Of a DNA stretch of 64,000 nt, positions 1-7,600 are shown in pieces. The translations under genes were made by a program, and so were the position numbers. The stretch lies in assembly GCA_005518205.2 (NCBI GenBank), contig RFFC02000029.1, forward strand, positions 21,683 to 85,682, given 5' to 3'. The notes under the pieces are model-generated. The model saw only the letters and a program-made list of their open reading frames with translations. It did no database searches and had not been told where the DNA came from. The DNA is from Hormoscilla sp. GUM202. GTDB taxonomy: Bacteria; Cyanobacteriota; Cyanobacteriia; Cyanobacteriales; Desertifilaceae. Each line of letters starts with the position of its first letter. Within the stretch, counting starts at the first letter, position 1.

Positions 1-1631
1 TCGCCGGCGTACAACAAGATCGATCCGCGCTTGAGGGGGAAACCCTTGCCCACGATGCTGGAGTCGAGAGACGAGACCACAATATTGAATTCATCTTCTA
101 CCTCGCCTCCCGCCGTATCCTCAACCGTTACCGTCACGGGAAAAGTGCCCTCAGTAGTAGGGGTGCCGCCGAGCGCCCCACTATTGGAGTCAATGGTTAA
201 ACCGTCTGGCAAACCCTCGGCGCCGTAACTAGCAATGTTGTTGTTGATGTCGCCGAAGTGAGCGCTGACGTTGAGGTTGAAGTTGTCACCGGAAGCAGCA
301 TATACCTCAGGAATTTGAGTTTCCACATAGGGAGGATTTTCCAGGTTGAGGTCTTGCAAATTGCCTAACGAGGAGGGGAGCGTACCGCTCAGGGAGTTAT
401 CGGACAGGTCAAGCTGTTGCAAATTGCCGAGGTCGCCTAACGAGGAGGGGAGCGTACCGCTCAAAGAGTTGGAGGGCAGGTCGAGCGCATGCAAATTGCC
501 GAGGTCGCCTAACGAGGAGGGGAGCGTACCGCTCAGGTCGTTCTCCGACAGGTCAAGCTCTTGCAAATTGCCGAGGTCGCCTAACGAGGAGGGGAGCGTA
601 CCGCTCAAAGAGTTGGAGGGCAGGTCGATCGCCGTCACCCGCGAGTCTACTACCGCCACTCCATGCCAGCCATTAACAGCATTAGCAGAGGGGGGAATTT
701 CGCTGCTGAAATTCCAGCCTGTCTGGTTGCTCCAATTATCCCCAGAAGTACTGCTATAGAAAGCCTTCAGGGCTGCATAATCATTGGCGTCGAGCAGCGG
801 GTTGTTTTCGTAGGCGATTGTTAAATCGCCGAGCTCGCCTAACTCAGAGGGGACGGTACCGCTCAGGGAGTTGAAGCGCAGGTCGAGCGCATGCAAATTG
901 CTGAGCTTACCATACGAGGAGGGGATCGTACCGCTCAGAGAGTTGTTGTCCAGAAATAATTGTCGCAAATTGCCGAGCTTACCCAACGAGGAGGGCAGGG
1001 AACCGCTCAGGTCGTTGCTTTGCAGGCGGAGGACTTGCAAGTTGCTGAGGTCGCCTAACGAGGAGGGGAGCGTACCGCTCAAGTCGTTGTTGGGCAGCCG
1101 GAGTTCTTGCAAATTGCTGAGGTCGCCTAACTCAGGGGGGAGCGTACCGCTCAGGTCGGTCCAGAACAGCTGGAGTTCAAGCAAATTGCCGAGCTCACCT
1201 AACTCAGGGGGGAGCGTACCGCTCAGGTCGGTCCAGTACAGCCAGAGATATTGCAAATTGCTGAGGTTGCCGAGCGCAGAGGGGATCGTACCGCTCAGGT
1301 CATTTCCGTGCAGCCAGAGATATTGCAAATTGCTGAGGTTGCCGAGCGCAGAGGGGATCGTACCGCTAAGGGAGTTGCTGTCCAGGTCGAGGACTTGCAA
1401 ATTGCCGAGCGAGCCTAACGAGGAGGGGATCGTACCGCTCAGCTTGTTCTTGTTCAGCTGGATTTTCGTCACCCGCGAGCCGACTACCGTGACCCCATGC
1501 CAGCTATTGACTTCTGAAGCATCGGGAGTTTCGCTGGTGAAGTCCCAGCCTGTCTTGTTTTTCCAGCGCTTCCCAGAAGTACTGTTATAGAGAGCCTTCA
1601 GGGCTGCATAATCCTTGGGATTTAAAGTCAT
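1..1631 (-). CDS. Plant-like leucine-rich-repeat protein with Ig-like domain (partial, runs off window start)
   Basis: The minus strand is open from an ATG at 1629-1631 to the window edge (about 543 residues, C-terminus missing). It begins MTLNPKDYAALKALYNSTSG, an N-terminal capping module of the kind that precedes plant-type LRRs, followed by about nine repeats of the form LxGTIPSSLGxLGNLQxLDL. Around residue 280 a second copy of the cap (DANDYAALKAFYSSTSG) starts another four to five repeats, so the LRR unit has been duplicated internally. From about residue 425 the sequence turns into a putative-Ig/cadherin-like domain (LPDGLTIDSNSGALGGTPTT). I see no clear signal peptide. LRR-plus-Ig proteins are usually surface or secreted binding proteins; the ligand is unknown. 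The repetitive ORFs on the plus strand here are antisense shadows. Confidence 0.85.
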   Translation of the reverse strand, partial: MTLNPKDYAALKALYNSTSGKRWKNKTGWDFTSETPDASEVNSWHGVTVVGSRVTKIQLNKNKLSGTIPSSLGSLGNLQVLDLDSNSLSGTIPSALGNLSNLQYLWLHGNDLSGTIPSALGNLSNLQYLWLYWTDLSGTLPPELGELGNLLELQLFWTDLSGTLPPELGDLSNLQELRLPNNDLSGTLPSSLGDLSNLQVLRLQSNDLSGSLPSSLGKLGNLRQLFLDNNSLSGTIPSSYGKLSNLHALDLRFNSLSGTVPSELGELGDLTIAYENNPLLDANDYAALKAFYSSTSGDNWSNQTGWNFSSEIPPSANAVNGWHGVAVVDSRVTAIDLPSNSLSGTLPSSLGDLGNLQELDLSENDLSGTLPSSLGDLGNLHALDLPSNSLSGTLPSSLGDLGNLQQLDLSDNSLSGTLPSSLGNLQDLNLENPPYVETQIPEVYAASGDNFNLNVSAHFGDINNNIASYGAEGLPDGLTIDSNSGALGGTPTTEGTFPVTVTVEDTAGGEVEDEFNIVVSSLDSSIVGKGFPLKRGSILLYAG

Positions 1632-2242
1632 TGCTTACTTCCGAGAAAAAAGTTCCTCATTATTTAAGATCTCGCCAGCTCTTCTGGCAGGTGTCTTCTG
1701 CCCCGGGCTGGTGGGCTTCCTCTGGCGAAACCACCAAAGCCGTGGCGATTGTATCTGTCTGACCCACCCATTCGATGCTTTCTACCGCCGGGGCCCCCCG
1801 AGAGCGCCAAAACTCCCCAACTAGAGCGACCGTGTCGTCTCCGGTCGCGGCCAAGTCCCTATTGTCCCATTTTACAAGCAGCTTCCATCAGATCTCTCTA
1901 AGGCCCAGCAGCATGAGCTGGTTTTTATCACCTTTCGACTATAGTACGCCAAATCCCGGACAGGCGATCGACCAAAATCAACCTTTTTCACAAAAAACAT
2001 CCACCTATTTTTTGCCTACCTGCACAAAATGGCAATTTGTCAATCCCCTTCGAATCAACCAATTTGTGCCTGCCTGCACAAAATGGCAATTTGTCAATCC
2101 CCCTAAATCAACCAATTTGGGCATCGAAAATCAACCTTTTTGGCATGATACTCGCCGGTTGGGGGCGAGAGCGCTTTCCATCCTCGAAGGAGGCGAGAAG
2201 ATCTCAGAACCACAACCACCGGCGATCGCACTGAGGGAAAAT
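1632..2242. other. Intergenic region upstream of the LRR gene
   Basis: No convincing gene is seen. It should hold the promoter of the minus-strand LRR gene at its left end. The only structure I see is a pair of 30-bp direct repeats (listed separately). The ORFs here are short and low in complexity and resemble no family I know. Confidence 0.5.
2019..2102. repeat. Two 30-bp direct repeats, period 54
   Basis: The 30-bp string beginning CCTGCACAAAATGGCAATTT occurs at 2019-2048 and again at 2073-2102 without mismatch. Each copy is followed within a few bases by AATCAACCAATTTG. The spacing suits a local slippage duplication or a binding-site array upstream of the LRR gene; function unknown. Confidence 0.8.
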
Positions 2243-2281
2243 CCAAAAAAAGCGCTCACACCGAAAGAAGCGTGAGCGCTT
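2243..2281 (-). terminator. Rho-independent terminator (minus strand)
   Basis: Perfect 10-bp stem AAGCGCTCAC/GTGAGCGCTT (2250-2259 with 2272-2281) and a 12-base loop. On the minus strand the stem runs straight into a T tract (the A run at 2244-2250). It sits just after the stop of the decayed AAA-like gene at 2292-2294 and is probably that gene's original terminator. Confidence 0.8.
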
Positions 2282-2419
2282 GGTTTCCTTGTCAAATGCC
2301 ATCTGACAACCGGTCCCGAAAATACTGCCGATACAACTGGCAGCTAGCCGTCACTTGATTGTGCTCCTTCCGGACCAGTCCCAAACAAATGAGCCCAAAT
2401 GCCTGTTGAGGCTCTAATA

Positions 2420-3598
2420 AGTAGTCAGACAAAATTAATTACATATTTTTCTCCAAAATTTTTTATGATTGTTTCAACGGAATCAACTAAGTTTTTCCAG
2501 CAAGAATAAGCATCGATTTCAATCCATTCGTATTTAATAAACCGCCACAAGATTTCAATCAAATTCAAATGAGGTGAATAAGTGGGGAGATGGAATATAG
2601 TAATATTGCGTTCTTTCCATTCTTCAATCTTATCTTGAATAGCATCACTAGTATGGACAGATGCTTGGTCTACTACAATTACTGTTTGCTTTTCCATTCT
2701 CGTGGGAAAAAATGCATCGATACAAGCTATGACTACATCTGAATTAATATTTTGAGTAGATACATACGCTTCTAAATGATTGTGGCGATTCATTATTCCT
2801 AATACATTTAATCTGCGGCTACTCCGACTAGGTACTTCTATATATTCCCCAATATTTTGCCATCCATAAGGGACACAAGGGATTAAATAAAACCCACTTT
2901 CATCTAAATAATACAAATTAATTTCCCCCAAATTGTCTAACAGTTTCAGTTGTTCAAGTTGTGCTTTTTTTTCCTCATACTCTTGAGCTGGGGGGCTGAC
3001 AGCTACCCCTTTACGCATCCGATGCCAACTCATATTCATTGTTTTCAATATTCTCTGAACAGTTTTAACACTTGTTTCAATTCCCCATTCTTCTTTGATT
3101 TTAGCCACCACTTTTTTTAATTGCCTCGGTTCTTCTTCAGTCCAGGCTTTAATTTTTTCTTTTTGTTCGAGACTAAAGGTTTGCTTACGACCTCTTCCAG
3201 ACTTATTATATAGTCCGACCATTCCCTCGGAATCCCAATTTTTAATCCAATTGTAGATAGTTCTATAACTAACATCAAAGATTTCCATAAGTTCTTTAAC
3301 TTTTTTATGTTCTCGATCTCGCAAAAGTAAACAATGTGCTCTTTGACGAACTTGATGATGGCGACTTTGATGATAAATTCGTAAGAGCAATTTTGCAGAA
3401 AGCTCATTTATTTCGCGCATTAAAATCCTTCTTAATTTCTCCTAATTTATCGTCATATTATGTCAAATATATCTGGCCGGGGATGAGCATGAAAACCGAC
3501 TCCCCGTTAGTTTGACAAAAATCTGCTACATGTACGAGTAGCTATATCTAGTATAACAAGTTTTCTCGATTTTGTGCAATTAATTTTGTCCAACTACT
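2420..3598 (-). mobile_element. IS630/Tc1-mariner-type insertion sequence, complete
   Basis: 1179-bp element bounded by about 21-bp inverted repeats: AGTAGTCAGACAAAATTAAT at 2420 and, inverted, AGTAGTTGGACAAAATTAAT ending at 3598 (two mismatches). It is flanked by TA on both sides (2418-2419 and 3599-3600), the expected target duplication of this superfamily. It carries one uninterrupted transposase gene, so it may be mobile. Confidence 0.9.
2425..3420 (-). CDS. IS630-family transposase
   Basis: 331 residues, usual length for the family. The N-terminal 110 residues form helix-turn-helix modules (VKELMEIFDVSYRTIYNWIK), followed by a DDE catalytic core: YYLDESGF (first D), VVDQASVH (second D), and HLNLIEILWRF carrying the last acidic residue. 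The frame is intact from ATG to stop and fills the element between its inverted repeats. The product would cut and paste the element at TA dinucleotides. Confidence 0.93.
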   Translation of the reverse strand: MREINELSAKLLLRIYHQSRHHQVRQRAHCLLLRDREHKKVKELMEIFDVSYRTIYNWIKNWDSEGMVGLYNKSGRGRKQTFSLEQKEKIKAWTEEEPRQLKKVVAKIKEEWGIETSVKTVQRILKTMNMSWHRMRKGVAVSPPAQEYEEKKAQLEQLKLLDNLGEINLYYLDESGFYLIPCVPYGWQNIGEYIEVPSRSSRRLNVLGIMNRHNHLEAYVSTQNINSDVVIACIDAFFPTRMEKQTVIVVDQASVHTSDAIQDKIEEWKERNITIFHLPTYSPHLNLIEILWRFIKYEWIEIDAYSCWKNLVDSVETIIKNFGEKYVINFV

Positions 3599-3837
3599 TA
3601 CTATCGGGGTTTCTGCTGTCACCACCTGCCGATAAGCCCCCAGAAGATCGGGGAAGTCTTGAAGAACCTGTAAGAGCGCGTGCGGTCGCTAAAAATTCCC
3701 GTATCGGTGGCGGCACTTGCAAGCAACTGGTTCCAGTCCAGCTCGCAACGGGCCGCTTGGTAAAAGAGCTTGCGCGTTAGATAGGGAAAGCCCCCGACTA
3801 ATCATACTGCCACCGAACGTGACCGCTTGTATCCTGA

Positions 3838-3871
3838 GTATTTTTACCGATTGCAAAACTGGGATGCACCC
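3838..3871. repeat. Solo terminal repeat of the ISKra4-like element found at 37.7-39.1 kb
   Basis: The end ...GCAAAACTGGGATGCACCC matches, with small changes, the 27-bp terminal inverted repeat of the element at 37734-39109 (GGGTGCATCCCAGTTTGG when inverted). No partner end or transposase lies within reach, so this is a solo end or deletion scar. Confidence 0.6.
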
Positions 3872-3949
3872 GAAACATCTTACTTGAGCTGGGGAAATGG
3901 TTTCACTTTAAGGTGGGCGGTGCCCACCCTACTTTTTGAAATACCTTCA

Positions 3950-4393
3950 CTACAAAATAGTCAAATAGCTTTCCGTTGGACTCATGGGCAATGGTTTCAA
4001 TGTTTGATTTTTCAAGTCTATTTCTAAACCCAAAAAATCTAACGGAATTACTCCCAAAAGCGGATCGCCACTTGCCGCCAACTCTAAGCACTCAAATGTT
4101 CCTTCCCGCCCAAACAAAGATATGCTTGCATCTCGAAAAATTCTGGCTTTGCCAATGCCCATTGCCGTTGCTACGTCTACTTCCTTAAAGAGTTTCAGTC
4201 CCAGTTGGGCGATCGCATCCCGTGGCAAACACAAAGTAGTTGTTTTCCTATCTACCAATACCTTGTTGAAGGTTATCGACCGAATTAGATCTGGTGAAAT
4301 TATCCCATATTCTGCTCTAATTTGGTCGGCGCGATTAATGACAGTCAAATTAGTGAAAAAATTTCTCATTTTATTGTTGCTTTTATTTGGCAT
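3950..4393 (-). CDS. Clan AA (retropepsin-like) aspartic protease homologue, active site altered
   Basis: 147 residues. The second half matches the pattern of cyanobacterial single-domain retropepsin-like proteins: TTLCLPRDAIAQLGL, then GREGTFECLELA, then LLGVIPLDFLGLEIDL. In that family the strand before TTLCLP reads VDTGA and supplies the catalytic aspartate; here it reads VLVDRKTTTLCLP, so the D remains but the T-G of the D-T/S-G triad is gone. The first 40 residues look like an appended tail and the true start is uncertain. Probably catalytically dead or decaying. Confidence 0.6.
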   Translation of the reverse strand: MPNKSNNKMRNFFTNLTVINRADQIRAEYGIISPDLIRSITFNKVLVDRKTTTLCLPRDAIAQLGLKLFKEVDVATAMGIGKARIFRDASISLFGREGTFECLELAASGDPLLGVIPLDFLGLEIDLKNQTLKPLPMSPTESYLTIL

Positions 4394-4495
4394 ATTTGCC
4401 TCCTCCTTAATACCATTTTTAAAAGATATGATAGACTTGACGGTAGCACGGATAATCAGGAGGCGGGAGCCACCGTTCCGGAAAAATCAGAAGAT

Positions 4496-4580
4496 CGTTC
4501 CCAGGTAGAACCTGGGAACGAGAGAATTAAGCCCGCGCAGGCGGGCTTTGTTCGGGTAGCCGGACCCTTTAGGGTTCGGG
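4496..4580 (-). repeat. Interspersed repeat family A, copy 1
   Basis: Three hairpins in a row: CGTTCCCAGGT/ACCTGGGAACG (4496-4520), GCCCGC/GCGGGC (4531-4546), and CCCTTTAGGG with flanks (4561-4580). Read on the minus strand it contains AACCCTAAAGGGTCCGGCTA and CGAACAAAGCCCGCCTGCGC, nearly identical to copy 4 at 62032-62122. GC-rich low-complexity sequence (GCGTGGGGGCGCTTGGGGGC) follows to 4618. Confidence 0.75.
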
Positions 4581-4623
4581 CGCGTGGGGGCGCTTGGGGG
4601 CGCGTAGGGGCGCGTGGTAGCAG

Positions 4624-7600
4624 CTATTCAATACCTTCACAGAGAGTCCGATCGCCCGTTGAAACATAGGGGTTATGCTGGAGATAATCGGACAACCAAT
4701 AGCAACCATGCATCAGCAGGTTTTCTAGTGTAACATCGGCCAAATCCCACAAAATTACTGTCCCGTCAGCACTAGCGGAAGCTACTCGACCCAAGGGACC
4801 GAAGCTGACGCTAGTCACTCCTTTATTATGTCCCTTCAAAGTATGCAGCAGTTGACCATCAATGCTCCAGATCCTGACCGTCTTGTCATTGCTTGATGTG
4901 GCGATCGCCTGACTGTCGGGGCTAAAACTGACGCCGGAAACCAAATTAGTATGTCCCTGCAAAGTAGAAAGGGGCCTTCCCTCGCGACTCCAGATGATAA
5001 TCGTGCGATCGGCACTAGCGGTGGCCATCAGTTGACCGTCGGGACTAAAAGTCACCTCCCACACCCCATCAGTATGCCCCTGCAAAGTATCGAGTAACTC
5101 ACCATCTATGGTCCATAATTTCACAGTGTTGTCTTCACTCCCAGAGGCGATCGTCTGGCCATCGGGGCTGAAACTCACCCAATTGACAGGTCCATCATGT
5201 CCCTCTAAAGTGCGAAGCAACGTGCCGTCAGCAAGCCAGATTTTCACGGTTTTGTCCCGACTAGCAGAGGCGATCGTCTGGCCATCGGGGCTGAAACTGA
5301 CGCCCAAGACGGAATCTTCATGTCCCGCAAGGGTTTGCAATATCTGGCCATCTCTCTGCCAGAGTTTGACAGTTTTATCCTGACTGGCGCTAGCGATCGC
5401 CTGACTCTGGGGGTGCCAAGCTACAGCATTGACTCGTTCGGCATGTCCCTGGAGAGTCCCGATTAAAGTGCCGTCTGGTTGCCAGAGTTTAAGGGTATTA
5501 TTTGTGTGAGCAGTGGCAATCATCTGACCATCGCGACTCCAACTGACTCCATTAACCGCACCAGCTTTCCCCTTCAAAGTAGTCAACCAGGTTTTATCTA
5601 TTGTCCAAAGTTTGATCATGTTGTCCCGACTGGCTGAAACTAAGGTTTTACCATCCGGGCTGAAGGTGACGCTACTTACCCAATCACTATGTCCCATCAA
5701 GGTGTTCAGCAACCTACCCTGAAGACTCCAGAGTTTGACCGTGTTGTCTCTACTCCCAGAGGCGATCGTCTTGCCATCCGGGCTAAAGGCCACAGAGAAG
5801 ACGCTATCGTCATGACCTCTGAAGGTGTTTATCAACTCGCCTTGGGGACTCCAAAGCTTGACCGTTTTATCCAAACTAGCAGAAGCAATGCGATCGCCTT
5901 CCGGACTCCAGGCTGCACTGGTGACCTGATCGCCGTGATCCTCTAAGGTGTTCAGCAATTCGCCGTTGCGTCGCCAGACCTTGATTGTCTTATCCGCACT
6001 TCCCGAGACCAGATACTGCCCGTCGGGACTCCAACTGATACTGGTCACGGGTCCGGCATGTCCTTCTAGGGTTGTCAATAGCTTACCGTCCCGCCGCCAG
6101 ATATTAACCGTGCCATCCCGACTGGCCGTGGCGATCGCCCGACCATTGGGGCTGAAACTGACAGACAATACTTCCTGTTTATGCCCCTCTAGCATGGTGA
6201 AAGGCTGTAGTTTTTTCCGTGCTTGCAACAAACTCAATCGCCGCCAGATTTTGACAGTTCCGTCCCAGCTAGCCGATGCTATCAGTCTACCATCCGGGCT
6301 GAAACTGACGCTAGTGACCCGATCGCCATGTCCGGACAGCGTTTTAATCAATTCACCGTCAGTCCCCCAGAGTTTAATCGTATTATCTGCACTGGCTGAG
6401 GCAATCAGCAGATCGTCTGAACTCCAGCTGACACTATAAACTCCATGAGTATGACCCTGCAAACGGTTGCGCTCTTTGATTTTATATACTGCCTCTTGGA
6501 GAGCCGTCTGCACCTGAGCTTTTGTCTGGGCATCTGCCCAGTTGCTAGCCTCCAGTTTCTTGGCAGCCCGTATCCCTTTTTGCAATGCATCCAGCTGTTT
6601 ATGGTAGGCGAACAATGCTTTTGAGGATGCACTCACTGCTTTAATTTCGTTGATTACCGCTTGTCTGAATTGAGATACGGCTTGAAATCTCGAGCCCGCT
6701 AAGGTCAATATTACTACCACTGAACCAGCTAGGGCGAGGCTGAGAAAAACCTTGCGCTGCTTCTCACTTTGCCTGTGCTTTTGCTTCGCGTCTGCCAGGG
6801 CGGCCAGTAACTCTTTTTCTTGGCGCAGTTGTTCCAGCCAAACATTGCTGAGTTCTTCCCGCTTTCGCGCTAATAAAAATTCTGCTTTCGACCCTTTTTT
6901 ATCGTTATCTTTACTCTGGGGAATATAAGTTTCTAGGTCTTCTTGCACGATTTTATAGCGTTCGTCTGCCAGTTCTGCTAGCACCGCTATTTCCTGACGC
7001 ATTTTCTCTATATCCTGATTATTTTCTTCTTCTTTCACCCTCAAATCATTCAGTTTTTTCTTTAACAATACTTCTTCTTGCTGTTGGATAAATTCGCCTA
7101 AATAATCATGGACTAGCTGATATCTCGGTGCTGGCAATTCGGGAATTAAGTATACTAAACCTGAGCCAACTAAAATATCTAAGATTAAATTTAGTTGCTC
7201 TGAATTTGCTAAGTCTGCTGCTAACTCCGCCCGACTTTTCAGGGGACGATTGCCATTTTCATCAGTCAGTAAATACAATACTCGTCTAGCCAGGGGTTGA
7301 TTTTCTATGCCACAGTCCTTGACTACTTCTTCTAAAAATCGCTCCACCAGTCTTTGCTTCGGTCCCGTTCGCCGATACATGGCCAGGGTGGTAATGTTCT
7401 CTGCTTGCAGTTGATATCCCACTACCTGTAACTCTATGGGGCGGACTTCTCCCCTTTCTCCTGCTAAGTCCTCGACTAATTCTTCGATCAGAGATGCTTC
7501 TAATTCAAAGTTAGCTTTCTTGGTTAAGCTTTCGATCACTTCATAGGCATCCTGTGGCGATAAATTGCCCAAAGGGTATCTATTGCTTTTATCCAGCAAG

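Larger units (their letters stand above)
2292..3815 (-). pseudogene. AAA-like domain protein, 3' remnant, split by an IS630-type element
   Basis: Two pieces of one gene lie on either side of the IS. Right piece (about 3601-3812): LVGGFPYLTRKLFYQAARCE..., then a frameshift near 3675 into LLQVLQDFPDLLGAYRQVV. Left piece (2292-2417): LEPQQAFGLICLGLVRKE... ending CQLYRQYFRDRL and a stop. The GGxPYL...LYRxYFRDRL pattern is typical of the C-terminus of cyanobacterial AAA-like ATPases that often carry signalling or effector domains. Removing the IS and one TA joins the pieces in frame (...ETPIV-LEPQQ...). An in-frame TGA lies upstream of the right piece, and the rest of the gene (P-loop included) is absent, so the gene was probably dead before or soon after insertion. 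Confidence 0.75.

Noticed and set aside
346..1590. Two plus-strand repetitive ORFs rich in CKLPxSPNEEGSVPL
   Set aside because: They are the antisense of the LRR repeats on the minus strand, which have clear family sequence and a proper start.
1775..2275. Plus-strand ORF of 166 codons
   Set aside because: It crosses the 30-bp direct repeats and ends in the terminator hairpin; no family features.
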